This document shows, piece after piece, positions 1-8,275 of a DNA stretch of 64,000 bases. Origin of the DNA: Pigmentiphaga litoralis (GTDB taxonomy: Bacteria > Pseudomonadota > Gammaproteobacteria > Burkholderiales > Burkholderiaceae_B); assembly GCF_014651835.1 (NCBI RefSeq), contig NZ_BMXQ01000003.1:1-64000 (forward strand), in the 5' to 3' direction. Within the stretch, counting starts at the first letter, position 1, and each line of letters opens with the position of its first letter. A program made the position numbers and the translations under genes. A model generated the notes under the pieces. That model had not been told where the DNA came from, searched no databases, and saw only the letters and a program-made list of their open reading frames with translations.

Positions 1-9
1 TATACCCAG

Positions 10-47
10 AACCCCTCGTAGCGAACGCTGCGGGGGGTTTTGCTTTT
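10..47 (+). terminator. Rho-independent terminator at the window edge
   Basis: The arms AACCCCTCGTAGCG and CGCTGCGGGGGGTT pair with only two G-T wobbles and are followed by TTTTGCTTTT. It would end a rightward transcript whose gene lies outside the window. Confidence 0.75.
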
Positions 48-261
48 GGGGTCGCGCTGACTCCACTGCACATTCTCCTGTGCGCTGCTCCGCGCCCTCG
101 GTGCATGGCTTCGCTGCTACCCCCGTTGCTGATAGAACGCTGACACCGCTGGTCAGCGTGCATTGGCAGCGCGTTGATATTCTGCGTCTCATCCGATCAC
201 CCGTTGTTGTGCCTTGGAAGCCGCCCGACCCGGCGCCTTCGCTGCACACCAGGAGCTGTCC

Positions 262-627
262 ATGAGCACTCAGATCCACACCTCGCCTCCCACCCGCCTT
301 TTCAATCCTTGCGCCATCGATGCGGCCGCGACCATTGCGCGGCATGCGCAGTTGCGTGTGGCTGCCGTACCCCGCATTGGGGATGCGCCGGACGTGTTGG
401 CAGCGATCGAAGCTGCGTTCAATCGCGTGGTGGCACAGCGTGAGGGATGGCTGGGCGAGGATGCCTATGCGGCGACGCTGTCAGCGTTCAAGCGCGACTT
501 CGGCATGGCCGCAGCGGACTCGTGGGACACCTTATGTCATTGGCCGTTGAGCCGGGCGGCGCAGGTGCTGCATTACCTGAACGGTCGCTATGCGGAAGCG
601 CTGGGACGCAGTCCCGAGATAGGTTGA
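262..627 (+). CDS. Hypothetical protein, 121 aa
   Basis: The ATG at 262 is chosen because AGGAG lies at 251-255; longer frames from upstream lack a comparable ribosome site. The product is a small, soluble, alanine-rich and mostly helical protein with no signal peptide or membrane segment. I do not recognise the family. A helical bundle with regularly spaced Ala, Leu and Arg is what can be seen. It converges on the YeiH-type gene with a 22-base gap and no clear terminator between them. It probably belongs to the housekeeping chromosome, since its codon use matches its neighbours. Confidence 0.6.
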   Translation: MSTQIHTSPPTRLFNPCAIDAAATIARHAQLRVAAVPRIGDAPDVLAAIEAAFNRVVAQREGWLGEDAYAATLSAFKRDFGMAAADSWDTLCHWPLSRAAQVLHYLNGRYAEALGRSPEIG

Positions 628-649
628 GACGGCAGACTGTGGCCTCCGG

Positions 650-1750
650 TCACCGGATCGCGACACCCGTCAGGTGCATCACGCCCAAGTTGATGATGAG
701 GCCGCCAACCAGCAAAAAGCCGAACAAGGTCGCGGCAAGGATCAGGGGCTTGGCGCCGGCCTGGCGGATGGCGCCGATGTGGGTGCGCATGCCAAGGGCG
801 GCCATGGCGGTAGCGAGCAGCAGGAGGTCCAGCTTGAGCAGTACGCTGACGACTTCCCGGGGAATGATCTGGAGCGAGTTGACGCCGCTTGCCACGATGA
901 ACCATACGGCAAACCAGGGGATGCATAGCTTGCTGCGCTGGGCGCTGGCGCCCGCCGACCCGGTTGCCCCACCGGCGCCCGATTCAGCGCACTGAGGATC
1001 GTTGCGCTTGAAGCCCGACAGCAGCAAGAGGAAAGGGGCGAGCATCATGACGCGGATCATCTTTTCGATCACGGCCGTATTGGCCGCTTCCTGACCGATG
1101 GCATTGCCTGCGGCAACGACCTGCGCGACTTCGTGAATGGTCGAGCCGGCAAAGATGCCGAAGGCTTCCTGGTTCATGCCCAGCAGTGGGTACAGGAAGG
1201 GGTAGAGGAACATGGACAGCGTGCCGAACACGACGACCGTCGCAATGGCAACCGACACCTTGTGCGCCTGGCCTTTGACGACGGGTTCGCACGCCATGAC
1301 CGCGGCGGCGCCGCAGATGGCGCTGCCGGCGCCGATCAGCATCGATGTTTCGCGGTCCAGTTTGAAGACCCGGGTGCCCAGTTGCACGGCAAGGGTGAAC
1401 GTGAGCCCGACGATCAATGCGGCGATCAGAACGCCGGCCAAGCCTACCTGGGCGATCTGCTGGAAGCTGATCTGGAAGCCGTAAAGAATGATCCCCGCGC
1501 GCAGCAGCGTGGACTTGGCGAAGTCGACGCCCGGGTTGGCGTGGACCGCCACCTTCGCGTAGACCGTGTTGCCCAGAACAATGCCGATGACAATGGCCAG
1601 CGTCAGTGCGCTCAGCCCCAGCCCGGCCACCGCCGGAAGCATGGACAGGCCCAACGCGGCGGCGCCCACCGCTCCTGCGAGCAGGATGCCTGGCACGCGG
1701 CCCTTGAACAGGGGCGGGCGAAGGGCAAGACCGTCGGGCGCTGCGGACAT
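650..1750 (-). CDS. YeiH/UPF0324-family putative sulfate exporter
   Basis: This 366-residue polytopic inner-membrane protein has about ten hydrophobic segments and two re-entrant-looking family signatures: GAGSAICGAAAVMA near residue 140 and GSTIHEVAQVVAAG near residue 203. These are typical of the YeiH family (UPF0324). Some members are annotated as sulfate exporters, but the substrate is not firmly proven. It starts at ATG 1750 and is divergent from a LysR gene, the same arrangement as yeiH-yeiE in enterobacteria. That supports the family call and suggests control by the LysR protein through the dyad at 1765-1789. Transport of a sulfur oxyanion is an inference. Confidence 0.85.
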   Translation of the reverse strand: MSAAPDGLALRPPLFKGRVPGILLAGAVGAAALGLSMLPAVAGLGLSALTLAIVIGIVLGNTVYAKVAVHANPGVDFAKSTLLRAGIILYGFQISFQQIAQVGLAGVLIAALIVGLTFTLAVQLGTRVFKLDRETSMLIGAGSAICGAAAVMACEPVVKGQAHKVSVAIATVVVFGTLSMFLYPFLYPLLGMNQEAFGIFAGSTIHEVAQVVAAGNAIGQEAANTAVIEKMIRVMMLAPFLLLLSGFKRNDPQCAESGAGGATGSAGASAQRSKLCIPWFAVWFIVASGVNSLQIIPREVVSVLLKLDLLLLATAMAALGMRTHIGAIRQAGAKPLILAATLFGFLLVGGLIINLGVMHLTGVAIR

Positions 1751-1764
1751 GATCGACTTCCTTA

Positions 1765-1789
1765 GACATAAACGTTATGACGTTATGTC
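1765..1789. promoter_or_regulatory. Likely LysR operator between yeiH-like and LysR genes
   Basis: GACATAA at 1765-1771 and TTATGTC at 1783-1789 form an interrupted palindrome. A second, nested dyad CATAA-ACG-TTATG lies at 1767-1779, and ACGTTATG occurs twice in tandem. It lies 15 bases from the permease start and about 105 bases from the LysR start. This is the usual place for a LysR binding site that represses or activates the divergent gene. Confidence 0.55.
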
Positions 1790-1894
1790 GGATACTAGGG
1801 GTCGTCAGGCCATGAGTACAGTTCATTTAAATTAACTTTGTATGAGCTGCGGTTATAAACTGGTCGGTTCTTGCCCCTTGCCGGTCTGCCCGCC

Positions 1895-2779
1895 ATGCAA
1901 CTGAATCTGCACCTGCTCCGCATCTTCCATCGCGTGGCGCTGCGCCAGAGCTTTTCCCGCGCGTCTGAAGACCTGTTCATCAGCCAGCCGGCGGTGTCGA
2001 AGGCGGTCAGGGAGCTCGAGCATTTGCTGGAACTGCCGCTGATCGAGCGTGGCGCGGGTGGCCCCCGGGGCAGCAAAGGGGTGCGACTGACAGAAAGTGG
2101 CGCGGCGCTGTTCGATCACGCGCGGGGCATCTTTGCGCTGGAGCGTGCGGCGGTCGAGGACATTGATCTGCGCATCAAGCTGCGACGGGGGACCCTGACG
2201 CTGGGCGCCAGCACCACGATTGCAAGCTACTGGTTGCCGCCGACACTGGGGCGGTTCGCGGAGTCCTATCCGTTGGCGTCTCCCCGGGTCGTGGTCGGCA
2301 ACACGCATGAGGTGGTCGAGCAATTGCTGGACTGCCGGGTCGACCTGGCGCTGGTGGAAGGGCACGTGGATGACCCCCGGATCGACGTGGCGCACTGGCG
2401 GGATGACGAGATGGTGATCGTGGTGCCCATGGATTTTTCAGCGGGCATCGATCGGTTGCGTGCTGCGCGGTGGATCGTGCGGGAAGAAGGATCCGGCACC
2501 GGAGAGGCGAGCGCCGCCCAGCTGGCGGCGCTGGAGATCGTGCCGCAGGAACGCCTGGAAGTCGGCAGCAACGAGGCCATCGCCCGCATGGTGGCCGCAG
2601 GGATGGGGGCGGCCATCTTGCCGCGCGTGGCGATCGAGGATCTGGTCGCGCTCAAGCGGCTTGCCATCCTTTCGGTCACACCCGGAAAGCCGTTGCTGCG
2701 ACCCCTGTATCGGCTCACCCTGCGCGACCGGCCGAAGAGCCCGGTGGCGGCCAGTTTCGAGGCATTGCTCGACGCTTAG
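1895..2779 (+). CDS. LysR-family transcriptional regulator (YeiE-like position)
   Basis: A 294-residue LysR protein. The N-terminal winged helix-turn-helix holds ASEDLFISQPAVSKAVREL at about residues 20-39, and a periplasmic-binding-protein-like effector domain follows from about residue 90. The ATG at 1895 gives the standard LysR N-terminus (MQLNLHLLRIF); an upstream TTG at 1871 would add eight unconserved residues. It is divergent from the YeiH-type permease, so it probably controls that gene and itself. The effector may be a sulfur compound by analogy with YeiE, but this is inference from gene order. A GC-rich stretch of about 65 bases follows it, without an obvious terminator. Confidence 0.88.
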   Translation: MQLNLHLLRIFHRVALRQSFSRASEDLFISQPAVSKAVRELEHLLELPLIERGAGGPRGSKGVRLTESGAALFDHARGIFALERAAVEDIDLRIKLRRGTLTLGASTTIASYWLPPTLGRFAESYPLASPRVVVGNTHEVVEQLLDCRVDLALVEGHVDDPRIDVAHWRDDEMVIVVPMDFSAGIDRLRAARWIVREEGSGTGEASAAQLAALEIVPQERLEVGSNEAIARMVAAGMGAAILPRVAIEDLVALKRLAILSVTPGKPLLRPLYRLTLRDRPKSPVAASFEALLDA

Positions 2780-2846
2780 GGCAGTGGCGCTCCAGCGTGC
2801 GTCACTGCACCGTTGCCTGCCGCGGCCCCTGCGGCGGGCTGCCCAT

Positions 2847-2888
2847 ATAGTTGTTATCGTCAACGAAGTAGTGTATAAAATCAACTAT
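2847..2888 (+). promoter_or_regulatory. Promoter P1 with two MarR-type palindromes
   Basis: A -35 TTGTTA (2851-2856) and -10 TATAAA (2874-2879) are separated by 17 bases. Palindrome 1 (TAGTTGTTATCGTCAAC, 2848-2864) covers the -35 and palindrome 2 (TAGTGTATAAAATCAACTA, 2869-2887) covers the -10. The same arrangement recurs at 7448-7488 and, on the other strand, at 13482-13520. It drives the operon starting at 2915. Confidence 0.8.
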
Positions 2889-2914
2889 AAGCAAGCACCC
2901 GGAGGCAGTGCCAC

Positions 2915-3682
2915 ATGGCATACGAATTCACCACGATCACGCTCGATGTCAGCAACCATGTCGCGACGTTGACGCTGAACCGGCCCGAGAGCCGCAACGC
3001 ACTGAATTCCCGCATGTGCGTGGAACTGGTGCAGGCGGCGGAGCTGCTGGCTGCCGATCCGGATGCGCATGTCGTCCTGATCCGCGGGGCGGGTCCGGTG
3101 TTCTGCGCCGGAGCTGATCTGAAAGAACGCAAGGACATGTCGACCGAAGAAATCACGGCGCGCCGGGTGCGGGGCTTTACGGCGTACGCGGCGATCGAGC
3201 GGTTGCCGCAGCCGGTGATTGCCGTGGTCCATGGCGCGGCCTTTGGGTCGGGATGTGAGATCGCCGGCGCCAGCGATTTCGTTCTGGCGTCGACCGAAGC
3301 GCGCTTCAAATATCCGGAAGTAGGTTGGGGCACCATCGGCGCAACGCAGCGCTTGCCGCGTATCGTGGGTGTGCGCATGGCCAAGGAACTGTTGTTCACG
3401 GGGCGTGTTGTTGACGCGCAGGAAGCGTTGACCCTGGGTCTGGTGAATCACGTGTACAGCGTGGACGAACTGCCTGCACGCGCGGCCGAGATGGCGGCGC
3501 AGATTGCGGCGGCAGCACCCCTGACCGTACGATTAACCAAACGCTGCGTCGATCAGGGTGTGGAGACGACACGCGAAGGCGCCATGGCGGTGGAGATGCT
3601 GGCCATTGAAGAAAACTTGCGCCATACCGACTGGAAGAAGGCGATTTCGTCATTCGGCAACAGCACCGGAGCCCAGTCATGA
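2915..3682 (+). CDS. Enoyl-CoA hydratase (crotonase family)
   Basis: A 255-residue crotonase-fold enzyme. The oxyanion-hole segment FCAGADLKE is near 63-71. Both hydratase glutamates are present: Glu115 in GSGCE and Glu135 in FKYPE, spaced by 20 residues as in rat mitochondrial enoyl-CoA hydratase. It should therefore add water to a 2-enoyl-CoA; the chain or ring substrate is unknown. A GGAGG ribosome site precedes ATG 2915. It is the first gene of a five-gene operon and its TGA overlaps the next ATG (ATGA). The promoter carries the shared MarR-type operators. Confidence 0.88.
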   Translation: MAYEFTTITLDVSNHVATLTLNRPESRNALNSRMCVELVQAAELLAADPDAHVVLIRGAGPVFCAGADLKERKDMSTEEITARRVRGFTAYAAIERLPQPVIAVVHGAAFGSGCEIAGASDFVLASTEARFKYPEVGWGTIGATQRLPRIVGVRMAKELLFTGRVVDAQEALTLGLVNHVYSVDELPARAAEMAAQIAAAAPLTVRLTKRCVDQGVETTREGAMAVEMLAIEENLRHTDWKKAISSFGNSTGAQS

Positions 3683-5325
3683 TTGGCACACCCGTCACGC
3701 TGTACCAGGCACTGCTCGATACCGAAAAAACCTACGGCGCCAATGAAGCCTTCGTCTGCCAGGGCGAGCGCCTGACCTGGTCGCAGACGCTGGCCGGCAC
3801 GCGGCGTATCGCCGCCGCCCTGCATGCGCGGGGGATCCGCAAGGGCGACCATGTCGGCATCATGATGGGCAACGGCGCGACGTGGCTGCAGATTTTTTTT
3901 GCATGCGCTGCGATCGGCGCCGTGACCGTGCCGGTCAACACGCGGTTCAAGACGGACGAGCTGGCTTTCTGCCTCAAGCAGGCGGACGTCAAACTGCTGA
4001 TGTTTGTCGACAGCTTTCTGGGGATCGACTTTGTCGAGCTGCTCGAGGCAGTGGAGCCGGCGTTCGCCAGCCAACTGCCGGGTGACGTATTGCCCGAGTT
4101 GACCCATGCCGTGATGGCAGGGGATGGCAAGGCCCCGGCCGCGGCGCAGCGGTATGCGGACTTCCTGGCTGCCGGCGATGCCACGCAGGTGGACGTGGAC
4201 GCATTGGCTGCGCAGGTCACGCCCGACGACATCCTGCTGATGCAGTTCACGTCGGGCACGACCTCGTTCCCCAAGGGCGTGATGCTGACGCACGCCAATA
4301 TGGTGACCAACGCCTGGGCGGCGGGGCAGCGCATCGGGGTGCGCGCCGATGATCGTTATTTCAGCATCCGGCCGTTCTTCCATGTGTCCGGCACCACGCT
4401 GTCGGTGCTGGTGAGCCTGGTCTATGGCTGCTGCCTGTTGACCCTGCCGAAGTTCGATGTCGCCGAAACGCTGCGCATTCTGGACGAGGAACGCTGTACG
4501 CTGACATCCGGCAACGACACGATTTTCCTGATGATGATGGGCCACCCCGATTTCGACCCGAACAAGCTGCATCTGCGCGGCGGTTGGGCCGCGGCCGGAC
4601 CCGAGGTCATGCAGCAGATCCAGGATGTGATGGGCGTGCCGAACGTCTGCAACGCTTATGGGCAATCCGAGGCATCGCCGAACGTGGTGCTGTCGGATCG
4701 CAACGATGCCTTCGAGTTGCGGGCGGCGGGCTGGGGCTTGCCGCATGAGGGTACCCAGGTGCGTATCGCCGATGCCGAGACGGGTGTCGAACCCCCGCGC
4801 GGCGAGCGGGGCGAGATCCAGGTAAAGGGATGGCACGTGATGCGTGGCTATTACAAGATGCCCGAGGCGACTGCCAAGGCCTTCACGCCCGATGGCTGGC
4901 TCAAGACCGGTGACCTGGGCGAGATGTCGGAAGACGGCCGGATCCGTATGGTGGGCCGCTTGAAGGATATGTATCGGGTGGGTGGCGAGAACGTTGCGCC
5001 GGCCGAAGTGGAAGAGACGCTGCATGCCCATCCGGCCGTCCAGCAGGCCCAGGTGATCGGCGTGCCCGATGCGCGACTGGGAGAGGTCACGGCCGCCTTC
5101 GTTTTGCTCAAGGCAGGCAAGACGGCCAGTTCGCAGGAGCTGATCGATTGGTGCAAGGGACGCTGCGCGAACTTCAAGGTGCCGCGCTACCTGGAGGTGG
5201 TCGATACCTTCGAGAACATCGGCATGACGGGCAGTTCGAAGGTGCAGAAGAACAAGTTGCGCGATCATGCGATCGTGTTGTTCGGACTCGGGTCGGGGCA
5301 GGCGCCCAAGGCGGTGCAAGGATGA
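3679..5325 (+). CDS. Acyl-CoA synthetase (AMP-forming)
   Basis: A 548-residue member of the ANL superfamily that activates a carboxylic acid to its CoA thioester through an acyl-adenylate. Visible motifs are the P-loop FTSGTTSFPKGVML (about 192-205), YGQSEASPN (about 326), the hinge region GWLKTGDLG (about 405) and GRLKDMYRVGGENVAPAEVEE (about 427-447). A C-terminal lysine lies within SSKVQKNKLR near 520. It resembles medium/long-chain fatty-acid or cyclohexane-carboxylate-type ligases; the substrate cannot be read from the sequence. ATGA overlaps at both ends show translational coupling, so it probably feeds the hydratase and lyase beside it. Confidence 0.88.
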   Translation: MIGTPVTLYQALLDTEKTYGANEAFVCQGERLTWSQTLAGTRRIAAALHARGIRKGDHVGIMMGNGATWLQIFFACAAIGAVTVPVNTRFKTDELAFCLKQADVKLLMFVDSFLGIDFVELLEAVEPAFASQLPGDVLPELTHAVMAGDGKAPAAAQRYADFLAAGDATQVDVDALAAQVTPDDILLMQFTSGTTSFPKGVMLTHANMVTNAWAAGQRIGVRADDRYFSIRPFFHVSGTTLSVLVSLVYGCCLLTLPKFDVAETLRILDEERCTLTSGNDTIFLMMMGHPDFDPNKLHLRGGWAAAGPEVMQQIQDVMGVPNVCNAYGQSEASPNVVLSDRNDAFELRAAGWGLPHEGTQVRIADAETGVEPPRGERGEIQVKGWHVMRGYYKMPEATAKAFTPDGWLKTGDLGEMSEDGRIRMVGRLKDMYRVGGENVAPAEVEETLHAHPAVQQAQVIGVPDARLGEVTAAFVLLKAGKTASSQELIDWCKGRCANFKVPRYLEVVDTFENIGMTGSSKVQKNKLRDHAIVLFGLGSGQAPKAVQG

Positions 5326-6266
5326 CCGACGTCACATTATGCGAGTGCTTCGCCCGCGACGGGCTCCAGCACGAAGTCGACTTCATTCCGACGGAAACCA
5401 AGGTCGCCCTGGTCAGGCAGTTCGCCGAGATCGGCTTCAAACGGGTCGAGGCGACGTCTTATTCGAATCCCAAGGTGGTGCCGCAGTTCGCGGACGCGAG
5501 CGAACTGCTCAAGTCCTTGCCGCGCCGCGAAGGCGTCTTCTACAAGGCGACCTGCGCGAACGTGCGTGCTGTCGAACGTGCGGTGGACGATCTGACCGCG
5601 GGCTTTGGCGCGAATGAGATCAGCCTGCTCGTATCGGCCAGCGAAAGCCATTCCATGAAGAATCTGCGGCGCAGCCGGGATGACCAGTGGCACAACGTGA
5701 CGGACATGGTGCAGGCGGCGAAGGGCCAGTTCCGGCTGATCGGTACGGTATCGGTTGCCATGGGGTGTCCGTTTGAAGGCGATGTCGATCCCGCCAGCGT
5801 GATCGAGGATGTACGGCGATTCGCCGCGCTGGGTGTCCTGCACGTCGCCATTGGCGACACGACAGGCATGGCCACGCCCAAGACAGTCAAAGCCTTGTTC
5901 AGCCAGCTGCATGCCGAGGTCCCCGAGGTGCATACCGTTGCGCATTTCCATGACACGCGCGGCACGGCACTGGTGAATTATGTGGCCGCGCTGGATGCGG
6001 GCTGCCGCTATTTCGATTGCGCCTTTGGCGGCGTGGGCGGGCATCCGGCCAAGGTGAAATACGGCGGCGGGCACACCGGCAATGTGTCAACGGAAGATCT
6101 GGTCAGCCTGTTCGAATCGATGGGCGTGTCAACCGGTATCGACCTGGAAGGGATGCTGGAAGCCTCCGCGCAGTGTGAAGCCGCGCTGGGCCGCAGCCTG
6201 CACAGCCGCGTTGCCATGAGCGGACTGCATCCGCTGTTGCGGTCGGGCGCGAAGGCCGCTGCATGA
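5322..6266 (+). CDS. HMG-CoA-lyase-like aldolase (DRE-TIM), cysteine loop altered
   Basis: A 314-residue TIM-barrel enzyme of the HMGL family. It keeps the substrate/metal residues of 3-hydroxy-3-methylglutaryl-CoA lyase: ARDGLQHE near residue 12, the metal pair AHFHDTRG near residue 208, and the GHTGN asparagine. The catalytic cysteine loop, normally GGCP, reads GGHPAKVKYGGGHTGN, so Cys is replaced by His and the loop is about four residues longer. It may still cleave a hydroxyacyl-CoA, but another mechanism or substrate is likely. The ATG at 5322 overlaps the ligase stop; an upstream in-frame start at 5148 would lie wholly inside the ligase gene and is rejected. Confidence 0.85.
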   Translation: MTDVTLCECFARDGLQHEVDFIPTETKVALVRQFAEIGFKRVEATSYSNPKVVPQFADASELLKSLPRREGVFYKATCANVRAVERAVDDLTAGFGANEISLLVSASESHSMKNLRRSRDDQWHNVTDMVQAAKGQFRLIGTVSVAMGCPFEGDVDPASVIEDVRRFAALGVLHVAIGDTTGMATPKTVKALFSQLHAEVPEVHTVAHFHDTRGTALVNYVAALDAGCRYFDCAFGGVGGHPAKVKYGGGHTGNVSTEDLVSLFESMGVSTGIDLEGMLEASAQCEAALGRSLHSRVAMSGLHPLLRSGAKAAA

Positions 6267-6754
6267 ACGACGACGTGCAGAGCGGCGCTGACGGTAAGCA
6301 AGACGCCGCCTCGCTCGCATCCTTGTCTGAAGGGTATGTGCCGAAGACCGTTGCATCGGGTCCCCTGGCCGGCTCGCCCATTGCCCGCTTCTCGGCCTGG
6401 CTGGGCATCGAAGTGCTGGAAGCGGATGGCGGCCGATCGGTGCTGCATCTGCCGCTCAAGCCTGAGCTGGCCAATCGGCGCAACACCATTCACGGCGGAG
6501 CGATCGCGACGCTGGTCGACTCGGCCATGGCGCTGGCGACGCGATCGGTGGAGGTCGGCCTTGAGACGCGGGGCACGGTCGACCTGAATATCCATTTTGT
6601 CTCACCCGGGCATGGCAGCCTGACGGCGACCGCGCAGGTCACGCATGCCGGTGGATCGATCGCATTCTGTCAATGCGAAGTAAGGGATACAACGCAAAAG
6701 CTGGTTGCAACGGCAATGAGCAGCTTCAAACTGCGACGCGCGAAGGCACTCTAA
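6263..6754 (+). CDS. PaaI-like hotdog thioesterase
   Basis: A 163-residue single-hotdog protein. The core motif NTIHGGAIATLVDSAMALA (near residues 74-92) carries the HGG turn and the acidic residue of PaaI/YdiI-type acyl-CoA thioesterases. The N-terminal 40 residues are charged and less conserved. It probably releases CoA from an intermediate or dead-end thioester of the pathway encoded by this operon. Its ATG overlaps the lyase stop (ATGA), the third such coupling in a row. The gap to the next gene (MarR) is 36 bases. Confidence 0.85.
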   Translation: MNDDVQSGADGKQDAASLASLSEGYVPKTVASGPLAGSPIARFSAWLGIEVLEADGGRSVLHLPLKPELANRRNTIHGGAIATLVDSAMALATRSVEVGLETRGTVDLNIHFVSPGHGSLTATAQVTHAGGSIAFCQCEVRDTTQKLVATAMSSFKLRRAKAL

Positions 6755-6790
6755 GGTAAATTGCAGGGGTTCCCTTAAAGAGATAGAAGA

Positions 6791-7294
6791 ATGACCCGTC
6801 CTGTTCCCGCGAATCTGAAGGAGCTGTTCTCCTACCGCCTGAACCGTCTGGCCCACGTGTCGAGCCGCATGGCGGCCCGCGCCAATGAAAGCCAGTACGA
6901 TCTCGGTTCCCGGGACTGGCGCATCATTGGCCTGCTCGGCGCCTTTGCTCCAATGTCGCTCAATGCCCTGGCGCACGAAGCCAATATCGACAAGAGCCAG
7001 GCCAGCCGCAGCGTTGGCGAACTGATCGACCGGGGCTATATCAAGCGCGGCGCCGATGAGTCCGATGGCCGGGGCGTGCGTCTCGATCTGACGACCCAGG
7101 GACGCGCGCTGTACCGCAAGGTGTTCCCCAAAGCGGTGGATCGCAATGAACGGATTCTTGAGATCCTGAGCCCCGAAGAGCGCGACGTGCTGGAACGTGC
7201 GATCGACAAGCTGACCGATCACACGCTGGGCCTGCTCGACGAACTGAAGAACAAGCCGGTGCGCGACCGCAGCAAGGCTGCCGTCAAACGCTGA
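6791..7294 (+). CDS. MarR-family transcriptional regulator
   Basis: A 167-residue winged-helix protein of MarR type. Recognition helix and wing are seen in ANIDKSQASRSVGELIDRGY followed by IKRGADESDGRGVRLDLT (about residues 66-103), with helical dimerisation ends. It closes the acyl-CoA operon and is followed by a strong terminator. The best inference is that it represses its own operon and the two neighbouring units by binding the paired TAGTTGAT/ATCAACTA palindromes at 2847-2888, 7448-7488 and 13482-13520, with release by a CoA thioester or free acid. The ligand is unknown; BadR/HcaR-type regulators are the nearest concept. Confidence 0.88.
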   Translation: MTRPVPANLKELFSYRLNRLAHVSSRMAARANESQYDLGSRDWRIIGLLGAFAPMSLNALAHEANIDKSQASRSVGELIDRGYIKRGADESDGRGVRLDLTTQGRALYRKVFPKAVDRNERILEILSPEERDVLERAIDKLTDHTLGLLDELKNKPVRDRSKAAVKR

Positions 7295-7332
7295 CCCTCC
7301 TGCAGTGTGCAGTGCGCTGACGTAGCGCAACC

Positions 7333-7371
7333 AAAAAAGCCCTGCCCGGGTGACCGCGGCGGGGCTTTTTT
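7333..7371 (+). terminator. Rho-independent terminator after the MarR gene
   Basis: AAAAAAGCCCTGCC pairs with GGCGGGGCTTTTTT across a loop of about eleven bases. The stem is GC-rich and flanked by A and T runs, so it could act in both directions. It separates the first operon from the next promoter. Confidence 0.9.
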
Positions 7372-7447
7372 ATCGCTTGAAAACGTCAACGACTGCCGCG
7401 GCGGGCACGCGGCGCAGCTGGCGCGGCCAAGGCCCCGGCCGGGGCAG

Positions 7448-7488
7448 ATAGTTGATAAAATCAATTAAATGGTATATAAAATCAACTA
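7448..7488 (+). promoter_or_regulatory. Promoter P2 with two MarR-type palindromes
   Basis: A -35 TTGATA (7452-7457) and -10 TATAAA (7475-7480) have 17-base spacing. The palindrome TAGTTGATAAAATCAATTA (7449-7467) covers the -35. The second, ending TATAAAATCAACTA (7475-7488), covers the -10. That 14-base string is identical to the one in P1 (2874-2887). Confidence 0.85.
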
Positions 7489-7540
7489 GTTGCCGACCCT
7501 GTGGGGATCACGTCATCGACCCCGCGTCGTGAGGACCGAT

Positions 7541-8275
7541 ATGAATGAACTGCTGGTAGAAGATCGCGGCGCTGTCCGTATCCTGACGATGAATCGTCCC
7601 GAGAAACACAACGCCCTCAACACCGCGCTGACGCAGTCCCTGTTCGACGCGCTGCGTGATGCCGACACCGCGGCCGACGTGCATGCCGTGGTGCTGACCG
7701 GCGCCGGCAAGTCCTTCTGCGCCGGGGCCGATACGACCGAGTTCAGCGCCCTGGTGCCCGAGGCGCCGCATGCCGTCGGCGAGCGCGCACAGCTGACCAC
7801 GCATCTGCACCTGGCCTTCTCGAGGATGGCCAAGCCTGTGATTGCCGCGGTGCGGGGCAATGCACTGGGTGGCGGGGCCGGGCTGGCGATTGCGTGCGAC
7901 ATGGCAGTGATGTCCGAAACCGTGCGCTTCGGCTACCCGGAGCTGAAGCACGGCATTGTTGCCGCAGTGGTGATGTCGAATCTGGTCCGCCAGATGGGAC
8001 GCAAACAGGCGTTCGAATTGCTGGCGATGGCCGAGCCCATCGATGGCGCGCGGGCCCTGGCCCTGGGGATCGCCAATCGTGTCGAGCCGGATGACAAGGT
8101 GCTGGACGCGGCGGTGGAGATCGCGACCCGTGTGGCCAGCTGGAGCCCGATTGCCATGGCCACGACCAAACGACTGTTCCATCGCGTGGCCGACCTGACG
8201 CTGGCCGAAGGACTGGATGCAGGCCGCGATACCAATATCCTGATGCGCGGGTTTCGCGCCAAGGCGGCACCGTAA
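7541..8275 (+). CDS. Crotonase-family enzyme lacking the first hydratase glutamate
   Basis: A 244-residue enoyl-CoA hydratase/isomerase-family protein. Oxyanion-hole elements FCAGADTTEF (59-68) and LGGGAGLAIACD (109-120) are present. The position matching catalytic Glu144 of rat hydratase is Gly114, while the second glutamate is kept as Glu134 (GYPE). One-glutamate crotonases are often isomerases, hydrolases or other CoA enzymes, so hydration is not assured. The ATG at 7541 follows GAGGA at 7531-7535; the longer frame has no ribosome site. Its stop overlaps the next start (TAATG). It resembles the leftward gene at 12734-13459 in the same active-site pattern. Confidence 0.83.
   Translation: MNELLVEDRGAVRILTMNRPEKHNALNTALTQSLFDALRDADTAADVHAVVLTGAGKSFCAGADTTEFSALVPEAPHAVGERAQLTTHLHLAFSRMAKPVIAAVRGNALGGGAGLAIACDMAVMSETVRFGYPELKHGIVAAVVMSNLVRQMGRKQAFELLAMAEPIDGARALALGIANRVEPDDKVLDAAVEIATRVASWSPIAMATTKRLFHRVADLTLAEGLDAGRDTNILMRGFRAKAAP

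Noticed and set aside
3553-5319. A 588-residue minus-strand frame opposite the acyl-CoA synthetase
   Set aside because: Antisense shadow, His/Arg-rich, no ribosome site or family motif.
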